Under the pieces are notes generated by a model. It made no database searches, was not told the origin of the DNA, and saw only the letters and a list, made by a program, of their open reading frames with translations. Below are positions 26,478 to 38,700 of a DNA stretch of 64,000 nucleotides, in pieces. The position numbers and the translations under genes were made by a program. Within the stretch, counting starts at the first letter, position 1. Each line of letters opens with the position of its first letter. This DNA is from Helopsaltes ochotensis (taxonomy: Eukaryota > Chordata > Aves > Passeriformes > Locustellidae): the NCBI GenBank assembly GCA_013400155.1, contig VXBM01000233.1, positions 82,939 through 146,938 on the forward strand, given 5' to 3'.

Positions 26478-26640
26478 AAGAACTTGGCCTTATCCTTGAG
26501 AGGCTTTAGGATTTAAATGCATGAGAACAGCAGAGGAAGCAGGTGAAAAAGACAGGACACAAGCAAAACAAAACAAGAAAAGTTATGACAAACAAGTATC
26601 AGATTTTCTTAACTTTTGTTCCAGGACTTACTTAGAAAAT
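26478..26640 (+). repeat. 163-bp direct repeat, copy 1
   Basis: Runs from 'aagaacttggccttatcc' to 'cttacttagaaaat' and ends at a single N (26641). It is nearly identical to 26642-26804, with three substitutions and no indels. See copy 2 for interpretation. Confidence 0.95.
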
Positions 26641-26641
26641 N

Positions 26642-26804
26642 AAGAACTTGGCCTTATCCTTGAGAGGCTTTAGGATTTAAATGCATGAGAACAGCAGAGG
26701 AAGCAGGTGAAAAAGACAGGACACAAGCAAAACAAAGCAAGAAAATTTATGACAAACAAGTATCAGATTTTCTTAACTTTTGTTCCAGGGCTTACTTAGA
26801 AAAT
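26642..26804 (+). repeat. 163-bp direct repeat, copy 2
   Basis: Begins right after the single N at 26641 and repeats copy 1 base for base except for three substitutions (within 'caaaacaaagcaag', 'agaaaatttatg' and 'ccagggctta'). Equal length, the lone N at the joint and the low divergence suggest the overlapping ends of two contigs carrying different alleles that were placed side by side and not merged. A real recent tandem duplication cannot be excluded from sequence alone. Confidence 0.95.
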
Positions 26805-28235
26805 GAGCATTTAAAGAAGAGAAAAAGTCTAACAAAAAGAGGAAAATAAGGGGAGTAACTAGGAGAAGAGGGGAGTCAGCCCAGGGCACAGGAAGGGAAG
26901 CTCCTCTCAAAAAGGCAACCAAACCCACAAAAGAGGCCCTCTAAGCACAAGTGCTCTGAGTACATTACTGGCAGCCACAGTACCTTTTCCTTTCACTCTC
27001 TGCTTCCCATGGATCACAGTGTAGCTTTTCCCTGGATTGCTTCTAAACTTTAAAAACCAGTTCAGTTAAGATAGAAAGAATGACTACCAAGCCTCTCAAC
27101 AGAGGCACATCCTGCTCTCTTGTAGCTGTGGGTGGTAGAGGGGTGAGTAATCCCAGCTGGAGCCTGTTGCCTGAAGTAGGCCTGCACACCTGCTTGCCTG
27201 TCTTCACAGGTGGATATAAAGCTATTGTGCTTATTAAGGAAAACATTCTGAATGATTCAGTATAGACTTATTATAGAAATGTTGCAACAATGAAATAAAG
27301 TGATTAAGCTATGCTGAATTAATATAAACCCATAGAGCATCATTGTGCTTCTTATCTTTTCCTTCTTTGCTTTGCTGGGTGATAAAGTGATGGAATGTAC
27401 CAGGGATTACCAGATGGTGCAAAAAAGGTGAACAAAGGTAGGCTGGTATGTGCATTGAGACGGATAGCACAGTAAATGCAGTAATATCTAGACAGTGATG
27501 CTGAAAACACTGTGGGGAAAACAAGTGCGAACCTTGAGCTCTGAAGTGTGATTGCCTTACTTTCCATAGAGGAGCAGAAAGCAATTTGCTGAGATTTGCT
27601 GTTCTAATAAAAAAAGAGGTTGCACTTCATATCTCTGGCTGCAGCATGCCCAGATGTTTAGCTTACAGGTAAGGAGCAGTTAAAATCTCTCAGGATGAGT
27701 ACCACCAAGCTGTAAAATAGCATGAGGTCTTCAGGTTGCCTAAGTACCCGGGAGCTGCACTCCTGTGCCATGCCTGCACCTGTATTTAACTGGTACCGCC
27801 GGGATTCCTCTGCATTCTGCTTTAGGACCTCAGGTGGTCTCTCCCAAAGCAGTGGGGAGAGTCTGCAATGGAAAGCAGGTTGGGCAGCACTGCACAGCAC
27901 AACACTGTGGCTGCAACTGAAAAAGCAACAGTGAAAGCATGACAGGAAAAAAAATCAGTCAGAGCTGAGAAAAAAAAGCGCATGAAGTGGCAGCAGTAAG
28001 AGCTCAGGCAGGCCTACGTGTTCGGTAGGCAGGTGCAATGTAATGTGCATTATATCAGAGGGAAATGAGGCTTCATGTGGCCATCACTCTAACAAGAAAA
28101 CTCTAATTGTCACATAAGCCACTCACATTTTATTCAGGCTGAAATTACAGCCTCAGAATGTGGTTACTTGCTGAAAATTGGGCTGTCTTCAGCTGCTTTA
28201 AATCTGCATGACTCCACAAATGCCAGAGCAGTTAT

Positions 28236-28251
28236 GCTGGTTTAAACCAGC
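28236..28251. repeat. 16-bp perfect palindrome
   Basis: 'gctggtttaaaccagc' reads the same on both strands. It is too short to imply a hairpin RNA. It could be a protein-binding site or a worn retroelement edge. Confidence 0.7.
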
Positions 28252-29889
28252 TAAGTACTTGGCCCTGAACACTGACCAAAGAGGCAACCTGTGCCTGCTG
28301 GATTTATGGACATGCTGTGTTAGCATGGATGAGCTGCTCCTTACAAGCCACCTGTGGCTTGTATGTGGTCCTGATGCTTTGAGCCTGGACCCAGCTGGGC
28401 CATGCCTGTGTTGTGGAGCGTGCTTACCTCAGACCAGAGCGACCTGCTTGCCGGTGTGCCATGCAGAGAGGCTGGGATACTGCATCCTGATGCCCCACCG
28501 GGATTCATCTGAGGCACATCCTCAGTCTTGGGGCTCCCTGGTTCCCTCTGTGACCCTGTTCTCGCCAGGCTGAGGAACACCCCTGTCCAGCCCAGGCTGC
28601 ACCAGTGCTACAGTGGGAGCCAAAGAGATTACAGGGCTGCTGTGCAGCACTCCACAGAATGTGCATCTGGGTCTGGCCATTAGTAAGTATAAGTGTAGCA
28701 TTAGAAGTTGCATAAAAAGTCACAGTTTCCCTGGTTATTTTCATCTCAGGGTCCTCTGCATAAAGCCCACTTGTTGCTGCGTCTTCTACGATGCTTATTA
28801 ACACAAAAAAATGTGGCTTCTGCTCTAACCCAAAACCTAGGCTTTTTCTCTTGGCAGAAGGAGGTTGAAAAGTGCACATTGCTTTTGAAATCTATCTCTA
28901 AATGTTTCTTTTAGCTGCAACCACACTTATGAGATCACATCTCATAAGCAGCCACATTTTTCAATATAAGTTTCATCTTTGTTGTTTCTAATCTAATTAT
29001 TTATAGAAATGCCCTTTTCTTGTGATCCATAATCTTCTCAAACTTCAGTAGTTTTTTGCTGTGAAAAATGATTCACTCTGGGCTGACTGTATGGTGGTAG
29101 CTGCATATTGTGGTTCATTGTGGTACATTTTTTTACCCAGAAAACTAAGTCTGGAAATGCTGCCTGGGTAACAGTTCCCCTGAACAGCACAGCCAGTAGG
29201 CTAATCCAGTCTCCAAATGTTCAGGATCCTCCTGAAATTAACTGGAAGTGATTGCAGAAGTCCTTAGCATTTTCTGTCAAATGTTTATTGCATCTATTTT
29301 CTCCTCATTGACAGATCATGCAACTGATGTTTCAAGGCGTTTGCAGCCATGAAAGATTATCTCTTTGAATTTACAAAGTTAATTCTAGTGGTTGGATGGA
29401 CCCACACAATCTTAAATTGGCAGTCAAAGTAAGAACTGGAGAGCTTAAATGCTTGTGGGAACGCCTATCAAATCTTTCTGATCCTTGAAACCAAACACAG
29501 ACCCGGTTGCCTGTGGGATGGCAGCCGTAGTCCTTCCAAGGCAGGGGGCAAGTGCACAGGAAAAGACATTCATGGGAAGGAAATTGACCCCAGTTTGGGT
29601 GAGCCTGAAGAGCCTCATTCAAGTCAAATTTGTTGCAGGATCACACCACTGTGCAGACAGTCAGAAATTCCTTTCAGATTTTCTACAATATATTTTTAAT
29701 AATCCTCTTCAAGCTAATAGCTTGTAACCGGGGGGGGGGCATTTTGCCTTTGAAGGTAGATTTTTACCTTGGAGTGGAGAAAGAGGCATATTGTTTCACC
29801 ATTGAGGAAAAATTCCACCTATGTATTTCAAAGGATGGAATTGTTTGTTACAAAAAATCACTTGAGCAATCCGTATTAACATGTAAATT

Positions 29890-30270
29890 ATGATTCAACA
29901 AGTTTTCCATGGCAGCCCGTTAATCAATGTTAATTTCTCTGGGTAAGTTTCGTTACAAACTACTGCGGCACGGTAAATGGAAAACAGATCATCGCTGGAA
30001 GGGTTTGCTTTGTCAGGCGTCATCCTAATTGGTGACAAATGCACCCTTGTGGGGAGCATTAGATGGGTTGGGCAGGGAGCTGGGGAAGGTTTCTCCCTGT
30101 TGGATTGAGCTGGGTTGTATGACCCCACAGCCCTGCAAACTGCAAAAAGGAGCATCGCAAGCCTGTTGTGTTTCAGTCGATAATTGGACTCATTAGCGTC
30201 GCATGGTGACTCGGCCTCCTGTTTACCTGCAGTACCAGAGTACTGAATTTGTGTCATTTCTGATTTCTCC
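29890..30270. promoter_or_regulatory. Candidate conserved non-coding element
   Basis: About 380 bases with more CpG and fewer homopolymers than the surrounding desert. They contain several homeodomain-type cores ('cctaattgg', 'ataattggac', 'gttaatcaatg'), a CGGCACGG stretch and a GTTTAC forkhead-like core. A minus-strand frame (29895-30257) stays open for 120 codons, but the peptide fits no family I know. Long open frames also occur by chance in stop-poor conserved DNA. The call rests on appearance alone. Confidence 0.3.
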
Positions 30271-31824
30271 CCTCCACGTCACAGCTGCTCAGCGTAGATG
30301 CTATTTCCCAGGCAATTAGAGAACCTAAGACAGGAGCCGGAGTGAGATGGAAGACACTGTGTGTTAATCAGGGTTTTTTCAACTAATTGACCCAGTCACA
30401 CAAAAGGAGTATCTGAGATTTGTTGTTGCTTTTGCTGTTTTCATCACTCACATATCTGAAGTAGTTTTACATCAAATTGACTTAAAACCTACCCCAGACA
30501 TGAAAAGTTCAATAATGAAAGGTTTTGCTCTGTGGGAGTTTTCATGTGGAAATAAAGGACCCATTTATCAACTATATCTAAAATATCTGAAAAAATTCTA
30601 CAGCAAAACAATATTAGCACTGTTTTCCAGAACAGAGGAATATGAACATATGAAAATATGTTCATGTGTTTCTATGAAAATGTACAGTAAAACAATGAAT
30701 CAAACAATTCTCGTATTTTTACCCCAGTAATTAATTGGTAAAACATAAAAGGGAGAAAGAAAGAAAGAAAAAGAGGATTTGTACTGTGCTTCCTTTCCCT
30801 AGTACAGTCTCCTAGATGAGTCTTTGGTGGCAAAGTCTTGTTTCCTATCCAGCCTCTCACAGTTTGCAGGGGCACTCAATGTTTGAACATGCTACAGACC
30901 TTGTTTTGCATGGATGTGATCTTCTTCCACACGTGCACAGGCTTTATCTCAGCATCAGAACATGTATCTTTTGTCCAGGTACAATGATGATACAGTACTT
31001 CCATGCTGTGCCCTCTAAGTCCTACCTCCATCATCTGGAAAGCCACTAATTCTCAGCATGCCCAGGGATATGCAACTTCTGCCCTGGCAGTAAGGTTCTG
31101 TCACCAGTAGAAAGGGGACAGCCTTGTGTGAGCAGCCAGATTGAGCAGAGAGGCTGGAGAATTAACAATCAGAATCAGTGGGTTTGCCAGCAGCTATTTA
31201 GATTAGATTAGAAAAGGTGTTAGGAGAGATTAGCAGGGGATGGGCTCAGAGATAGTGATAGGGGTCAGTGGGGACATTAGAGAGCACCCAGGGACAAGAC
31301 TTTCTGGACACTGGCATTCCCCAGTCTAGGGGAAAGGTTGTGTCAGGTATTGCTCAGTGCCTCAGAGGAGGAGGTGATGGACACAGCCCCAAGTGACCAT
31401 GCCCCACAGCCTCTGGCTGAACATTACTACTGTACTCCTGCCCCAAACTGTAAATTGTCCCTAGAAATCAGCCGGTCAGACATCTTCAGGATCCTGAGGA
31501 ATTTCACAGCAGTCCTGTGAACACATGGCAATGTTTAGCACTTCCCTAGTAGACTTCTCTGGGCTTGCCCATGAATTGAATTTTACAGAACAGGCAGCTT
31601 TCTGAGGACAATATAATTTCCATCAGGACATGCAACAGGAGATCATTACCTTCCACAATGGCATTGTCTTCATCAAACAAGATAATCTTCACTATGAATA
31701 TTGCCTGACTTGTCATCCTCTCCTTGAGTCCCTATTCCATATTGTTAGGGGCCTGTCCATGCTGCCATTCCGTGGTTGCAATTCTGCCCTGTCTCTGACT
31801 TCATCTGGATATAATTATCTTTCC

Positions 31825-32037
31825 TCAGCTGCTGCTCCATCTCTCACCTGGAGTTGTAAATGAACTTGGAGGGGAGACACACCTGGCTTGTTTTTCTAGG
31901 TCCTTGTAGACAGATGACTGCTGAAAAGAGTCCTCCATTTTTTTTATGCTTTCCTTGAGGTAATATTCATCTACTTCTGGATCCTGGATCCTCGCTCCAA
32001 AGGTTCTCCTCCTGAGATCTTCACAACACCCCCAATA
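31825..32037 (-). other. Candidate coding segment, unidentified
   Basis: A minus-strand frame here gives a peptide with unusually protein-like composition (charged and aromatic residues mixed, few repeats), including 'DPEVDEYYLKESIKKMED'. A possible acceptor ('gatctcag') lies near 32010 and a good donor ('actccag|gtgaga') near 31850. The acceptor's pyrimidine tract is weak. I do not recognise a family. It lies about 1 kb from the CpG-rich block at 33.1 kb, so it could be an early exon of a minus-strand transcript starting there, or a chance frame. Confidence 0.2.
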
Positions 32038-32202
32038 CTTACAGTAACCAGATCCACCACAGGGTGGGACAGAAGACTTGTGAGTTTGCAGTTTTCCATG
32101 CTGGCATCTGTAGTAGTTCAGGAAGGTGAATGCTTGCCCTACATAATGCACTTGTGTCTCAAAATCCACCTTTCCTCTAGTAATGTGGAGGAGCATCAGC
32201 AA

Positions 32203-33059
32203 AAGCGGCTATGTGAACAAGGTGGTCCTCAAATCCAGAGGCCAAGGTCAGCGAAGGTGGAGAGGAATGACAGGTGGAAAAAAGGCACTCTGCCTGCAGG
32301 AGAAGCTCCCATATCTTTAGATTTTGTGGTCTGGATAAAGATTCCTCACAACAGGCTGCCTTGGAAAATAAGGCTCAACAGACTGGGAAGTAAAATGCTT
32401 TAACAAATTTAGAAAATGGAAAGTGTAGAGAGTAATTCTTAACAGACTTGGCTCTGCCCCGGGCATATAATGAATATAAATTCCAAGTGGACAAAGGTGA
32501 TAGCATAAAAAATTAAGGACATGCCATAAACTGCATTTGCTCTTTCAAAAAATGCAGATGCTGCAGTGAGCATCCACGGCACTGAGTCACTTTGTTCAAG
32601 CACCTCCCCAAAAGAAGGGGGCACACAGAGGCCAACAGCTCTGAAGCACCGCCAGCTCTTGTGGCAATGCAGCCTCACAACAGCAGCATGGTATCTTCAC
32701 CCCTGCGTGTCTGATTTTTGGACAGGAAATATTTTCACAGAGCTAAAAAACAATAAATCAAAACCAAAACCAAATCAACGGGGGAAAAAAGCCAAAGCCC
32801 AAATGAAACATAACTATACAAAATGAAAAACATTTTCCATGGGGGAGCTGGGCTGCTTACACCTTAACACCCACAGCACTTATAAGGATAGCAGTTCAGA
32901 AGGGGAAAAAATTATTTGGGACAGGGACGATTAAATTTTCAAAGTAATAGAATAACAAAGCTTGAAAGTGCAGTAAGCTTTGCTGATGAGCCGCACATTT
33001 TCATTGGACTGTTGTTTTACCACTGTGAATAATTTCTAATTTCATTGACAGCACAAGAG
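32203..33059. other. Intergenic block before the CpG-rich segment
   Basis: No gene or repeat family recognised. A/C-rich low complexity occurs around 32745-32830. Confidence 0.5.
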
Positions 33060-33195
33060 CTGCCGGGCTTGCTTTGACTCCCTTTCACGCTTTCCCGTCG
33101 TTTGTGGAGGTGCTGCCGGCTCGCCCCTCGCTCAGCCCCGGCCGGGCCGGGAGCGGCGCTGCCTCCGCGGGAACGCGCGGGGAGAGCGCGCCTGC
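33060..33195. promoter_or_regulatory. CpG-rich block cut by an assembly gap
   Basis: An abrupt rise in GC and CpG after an AT-rich flank, with runs such as 'ccccggccgggccgggagcg' and 'gcgggaacgcgcggggagag'. CpG density is far above the rest of the window, which is the signature of a CpG island promoter or first exon. The block ends at Ns, so its full size is unknown. No TATA box or clear start codon context is visible. Direction of any transcript cannot be told. Confidence 0.55.
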
Positions 33196-33883
33196 NNNNN
33201 NNNNNNNNNNNNNNNNNNNNNNNNNNNNNNNNNNNNNNNNNNNNNNNNNNNNNNNNNNNNNNNNNNNNNNNNNNNNNNNNNNNNNNNNNNNNNNNNNNNN
33301 NNNNNNNNNNNNNNNNNNNNNNNNNNNNNNNNNNNNNNNNNNNNNNNNNNNNNNNNNNNNNNNNNNNNNNNNNNNNNNNNNNNNNNNNNNNNNNNNNNNN
33401 NNNNNNNNNNNNNNNNNNNNNNNNNNNNNNNNNNNNNNNNNNNNNNNNNNNNNNNNNNNNNNNNNNNNNNNNNNNNNNNNNNNNNNNNNNNNNNNNNNNN
33501 NNNNNNNNNNNNNNNNNNNNNNNNNNNNNNNNNNNNNNNNNNNNNNNNNNNNNNNNNNNNNNNNNNNNNNNNNNNNNNNNNNNNNNNNNNNNNNNNNNNN
33601 NNNNNNNNNNNNNNNNNNNNNNNNNNNNNNNNNNNNNNNNNNNNNNNNNNNNNNNNNNNNNNNNNNNNNNNNNNNNNNNNNNNNNNNNNNNNNNNNNNNN
33701 NNNNNNNNNNNNNNNNNNNNNNNNNNNNNNNNNNNNNNNNNNNNNNNNNNNNNNNNNNNNNNNNNNNNNNNNNNNNNNNNNNNNNNNNNNNNNNNNNNNN
33801 NNNNNNNNNNNNNNNNNNNNNNNNNNNNNNNNNNNNNNNNNNNNNNNNNNNNNNNNNNNNNNNNNNNNNNNNNNNNNNNNNNN
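33196..33883. other. Assembly gap (688 N)
   Basis: Unknown bases. The left edge is CpG-rich and the right edge is a GC-rich minisatellite, so the missing sequence is probably GC-rich and repetitive. The N count may be an estimate. Confidence 0.99.
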
Positions 33884-34512
33884 GGCACTGTCCTGGCACC
33901 GCCCTGGCACCCCCAGCACTGCCCTGGACATCGACCCGGCATCGCCCTGGCACTGACCTGTCACCATGGCAGCCCTGGCATTTCCCTGGCACTGACCTGG
34001 CATCATCCTGGCACCCCCCGCATAGTCCTGGCACCACCAGCATCACAGTGGAACTGAGCTGGCAGTGCCTGGCACCCCTGAAATCACCTTGGCACCCTGA
34101 GCATTGCCCTGGTACTGACCTAGCATCGTCCTGGCACCACTGGCATCGCCCTGGCACCACCTGGCATCACCCTGGCGTTGCTCTGACATTGCCCTGGCAC
34201 CACTCGGCCCACACCTGTGTTGCCCTGGCATTGCCCAGCACCACCGCAACGCCCAGCAGCACCTGGCACCACCCAGCAACAGTAGGCATCACCCTGGCAC
34301 TGGCTCATCAGCACCTGGCACTGCTGGTCACTGCCCTGGCAATGGGTTGGCAGCACCTGGCACTGCCCTGTCACCACTCTGGCACTGCCCTGCATCACTG
34401 CAGCATTGCCTAGCATCAGCTGGTACCAAGCCTGAACTGCCCTGGCATCACTTGGCAGCAGCCCAGCACTGCCTTGGCATTGCCTTGGCATCACTCCTGC
34501 ACTGCTCCAGCA
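33884..34512. repeat. GC-rich degenerate minisatellite, CCTGGCA core
   Basis: About 630 visible bases of imperfect tandem repeats built on 'ccctggcactg' and 'cctggcaccac', with units of roughly 10-13 bp. The array emerges from the gap, so its true length is unknown. Order decays toward 34510. Strand composition is skewed: the plus strand is C-rich and the complement G-rich. Long frames across it, for example minus 34120-34596, arise because the unit lacks stop codons; their Cys-Gln-Gly-rich peptides are not taken as genes. Confidence 0.9.
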
Positions 34513-34943
34513 CTGACCAATAGATTCAGGGAGACTCTGCAGGACTTGTTCATTTCCCTTCACATAATTAATACAAACACCATTTATTAAATGCATACAT
34601 TGCTTTCCATTTTTAATCCAATGAATTATTCAGGATGAGTACTTTATTTATTAGGCTGTTTTTCTTCTCTCCTTCTCCCTTGGCCTGGGTCTCTCATATT
34701 TATCACCAGAGGAATGCAGCACAATCATTTCTGCAGAGAAATACTTGTCTGGGGACTAGTTCTGGGTTTATGCTGCATGGACAAGTTTTCAAATAAAGTT
34801 AAAATTTTCTTCTTCAGAAATAGAGGTGGGGTACAAAAGTTTTGTGTGGGAAAGTTGCAACTCAGTTCATCACTCAGTGTTTTTAAAGCAATTCATTGGT
34901 CTGTGGTGCTTCATGTGACTTTTAGCTTAGTGCATTCCACATA
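34513..34943. other. Intergenic segment
   Basis: Ordinary AT-rich sequence after the minisatellite. Nothing recognised. Confidence 0.55.
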
Positions 34944-35372
34944 AATCATGGAATCATTTAGATTGGGAAAGACCTTTAAGATCATAAATTTCAACTGTTC
35001 AGCCCACCACTAAATCAAGTTCCCAAGTGCCACGCCTAGAAGTCATTTAAATCCCTCCAGGGATGGTGACTCTACCCCTTCCTTCAGCAGCCTGTTCCAG
35101 TGCTCAACAACCCATTTAGTGAAGAATTTTTTCCTAATATCCTATCTAAACATTCCTTGCTGCAGCTTGAGGCCATTTCCTCTCATCCCAACATTTGTTA
35201 CCTGAGGGAAGAGACTGGCACCTACCCTGCTCACTACACCCTCGTTTCAGGGTACCTCCTTGGACCTCCTTTCCATCAGCTAAACAACCCCAGCTCCCTC
35301 AGCTGCACTCGTAACACTTGTGCTCCAGACCCTCCATGATCCCCACTGCCCTTTTCAGGACACACACGTCAA
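34944..35372 (-). mobile_element. CR1 LINE 3' end, antisense
   Basis: Begins with the reverse complement of a CR1 terminus ('aatcatggaatcatttag'), followed by 'agatcataaatttcaactg', 'ccctccagggatggtgactc', 'gtgaagaattttttcctaa' and 'aacaaccccagctccctcag'. About 430 bp remain. The subfamily differs from the copies at 6.2 and 63.3 kb, judging by the 'gtgccacgcctagaag' segment. Confidence 0.9.
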
Positions 35373-35635
35373 CCTCTGAATAACAAAGAAGTGTGCAGAA
35401 CAACTACTTTCTCCCTGAGCGCGTTGTTCTTGCTTCTCTAGTGCAGACTCCAAAGTGGCTACAAAAGATTTGTTTCTGAATTAGGGGAAAATCCACCAGA
35501 TCAGGAAGCAGTTGGGATACTTCTGTCAGCAGTGCTGGGTGACAGCAAACATGGGCAGACCTAGCTGCACAGAGCTCAGTGGGCTTCTCTGTGGATTTCA
35601 TCTGCCCTTCCTACACTTTGAGACACATTTCAAGA

Positions 35636-35708
35636 CAAACAAAACAAAACAAAACAAAACAAAACAAAAAAAAAAAAAAAAGAAAAAAAAAAGAAAAAAG
35701 AAAAAAAT
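35636..35708. repeat. (CAAAA)n and poly(A) tract
   Basis: Six or so 'aaaac' units followed by about 45 bases of A with occasional G. It could be a simple expansion or the tail of an unrecognised plus-strand retrocopy. No parent body is visible upstream. Confidence 0.9.
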
Positions 35709-38700
35709 TCAGGAATTAAAATATCCACAACTGTTGATATATTTTGACAGATTTTCTGTCAATTTGTTTTCTGTGTAAGTTCAGTATGTTTATTCAACAG
35801 CTTTATGAAAAATGATTGCTTAAAGCCACGTGGACACAACTCTTTCCCTGAAGAGAAAGAATTCTGAAATGCTTCTCAGAGTCATGGTGGAAGTAATTTT
35901 TCAGCAGAGGGTTGTGAGGATTTCCATGCCAGAGCAGCCACAGAAGGAGCATCATCCTGCAACCTCTTGTTCATACAAATACGAGATGATTTCCAGAGGG
36001 TCCCTTCCAACTAAACTATTCCTACCTGTCTACCCCCTTCCCATTGCTCTATTTTGCTGCTTCTGGAAGGTGTCACTTAGTCTCTGTTCCTGTTAAAGTT
36101 CATGGGACCTGAATCATTCAGTGCTGCCCTTTTCCCAGACTGTCTAAAAACCCTATAGCTGAGCAAATCTTGGAGAGTTATTTCCCAGAAATGGTGTTGA
36201 AGACATCAGTTCTTTCAAGAGCTCTCAAACAGCCATAGCAATGACCCCTCTCAGCTGGGCTGCCCAAAAATTCCCACAGAGAACAGCTGAGATATCTGAC
36301 ACCTCAATGAGGATGGGCAATGCAAAGCAAAATGATCCAAACAACAAAACTGAGTTTCAAAGGAAGTGGTCTGGCCCAGCTTTATGCTTATGAAGCATTA
36401 AACAACCAGTGCCAGCCTTGTTTACACAATATACCTCTCCTTAAGGGAAGTTAAATATGCTCCCTAGCTTCTACAGAGAGATCAGCAAAGATTTATTCTT
36501 TCTTTTAAACATATAGTAGCATGGTCTTGGTGTTTACATAATCAGTAACCCACCAAACCTTAAGGGGAATTTTTATCCCAGAGATTCACTTCTGCCTTTA
36601 GTGATTTAGTAGTAAAACTACAGTCAGGCTTGGGACACGTGGGATTATGAAAAAAAGATTTAAAACCTTTTTTTAAAATGCCTAACGACACAGACTGCTA
36701 AAACGTTTTGAGAAAGGAATGCTGGAATCCTTTGAAGTGACTTTCAATTAAGCTTTTAAATGAATTAGGATGTTATTTCTGTGTAACAGCTAGACCATAA
36801 ATTTAGTTTCTAATTAAATTCTGTGCGAAAACTTCATGTCACACGTCACTGCTTGCAAATTTATTTGCTGTTGGATTTGACTGAAGTTACTTAGACAGAT
36901 AATCTTTTCTCCTTCTCAGGGGCACAGCAATGTCCCCCTGGGAAAAGAAAGGAAAGCTTCCATTGTGCTGTTCTATGGGAAAAGAGCAGTTTCATTACTA
37001 TAATAACCCAACTCACAAACTTCTTTTGCAGTTCTGGTCAAGATTTTACTCTAATTTCTCTGTCATAGTCCCCCAAAGCCTGTCTCTGTTCTCTGGAGGA
37101 AGCCTCCATTCCTCAAAGGGTTAATGAAATGCATTTTTACCGGACCATTTTCAGTCATATCATACTTTAAGAAAAATATGAGCAGCTTTCACTCTTTTGT
37201 CACAAAAGCTAAGGAGCAGATAATGCCAAGTCCTATTTGCAGCATTATAGGGCAATGTATTTTTAATAATTACACAGTATTACATGTATAAGTATTTCTC
37301 TGAACATTAGGCCTGATAGCTCTTTTGTCTCTGTCCTTTCTTACCCTTTATTCCTCCATCTCTCTAAGCAGATCCTCAATTTCTTCACCTAATTTAAATT
37401 AAAATACCATATTTCTGGCTGTAAAAATAACCCTGCCCTTTTCCTTTTGTTCTCACTGCTGTGATTCTAAATGACATCAGTTCAAAGGAAAAAGTTATTG
37501 GACGCTTAAACTTTTTTTCCCAAGGTAACACTCAAGTATTCCCAGCATTTAGTGATAACCAGTTACATGTATGCTGTTAATAGTTCACTGTGACAAGAAG
37601 AACATAAATTCCTTCCTTTCCTTCATAATTTGGTGAACAGTAGTTGCCAGAGAATCACACAAGGCTTTTTTTTTTTTAGCTGCTTAGTTAAAGAAATGTG
37701 TCTCTCTATGAGCCAAGCTGCTGTGGTTTTTTCCCCTGGGCCATCATTTTAAAACCTTGTGACTGTCTGGCCAACAATATGAGTGTAGTGTGAGCAGGAG
37801 CATGGCACCGGGCGAGGGACATGGCACAGCACAATCCCTGCCCCTACCTCTTGCAGCTCCCTATTCAGAAGTGAATCACCACTTTAAGATGGCATTGCAG
37901 AATTACTTGACCTGACACACCTGGAGCCTGCAGCCCCCTCCAGAGGTAACTCGGTGATACATTGCTAAGACGCTCATGGAAGCATTGGTAGCACGCATTA
38001 TTCCCCCTGTGCTGAGCAATGCACTATGAACTCTACTCTCAATTTTTGTCTGAGGCACCCTTGCTATCACAAGCCTGCAGGGTCTGGGACACCAAAGATC
38101 CAGCCACAGGTTTATGCTGCTGAACATTACACTGTCCATTTGCTCTGCCTTGACCATTCAGAAGGGCTTTGCATAACATTTCACACTTTTTAACCTAAAT
38201 CTTCACGAGTCTGTGGTTTAGGATTCCCCACATTAACCATATATAAAGAGTTCCAAGACTCATGGTCCTTCATCCTTGAAGCCAAGGAATAAAACTGTGC
38301 TCCTTTTGTTTTTACCTAAAAAGCAATAGTGTACAGATGATTGTTATTACTGAATTGTATCCTAATGTTTTTATTCATGAAAAATATTTACCCATAATCC
38401 ATGAGGGTGAGAGATGCCTGAAACAATCAGGAATTGGAAACTGCCCTGTACTTTTTTAAAAACAACTGAGCTGGAAACAGAAGTGCTCTCTGTCCCTACC
38501 ATGCAAGCGAGCCTAATGCTGGAAGAGAGTAGTAGACACTGGTCTGGATAATCAAGCACCCAGAAACAGATCTTTGGTTTAGAGATGCTGTAGGCAAATA
38601 TTATCTCAAAAAACCCCTCAACTGGTGCCTGACCATGCTTAGACTGTGATGTAGAGCCTCCCAGAAAGTCTACATAGGTGTTGTGCCTGATGCAATTACT

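Larger units (their letters stand above)
26805..31824. other. Intergenic block
   Basis: No supported gene. It holds a 16-bp palindrome (28236-28251), a run of 10 G (29730-29739), a candidate conserved non-coding element (29890-30270) and a short GAAA run near 30757-30776. The GC-richer part at 28250-28640 has several overlapping frames but no recognisable domain. Confidence 0.5.

Noticed and set aside
32210..32400. Possible CR1 similarity ('caacaggctgccttgg')
   Set aside because: Only one short match, with no ordered landmarks.
33017..34160. Open frames of about 284-342 codons across the N gap, on both strands
   Set aside because: They are open only because Ns are not read as stops. The real flanks are CpG-rich sequence and minisatellite.
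34120..34596. 158-codon minus-strand frame
   Set aside because: Lies mostly in the CCTGGCA minisatellite; the peptide simply mirrors the repeat unit.
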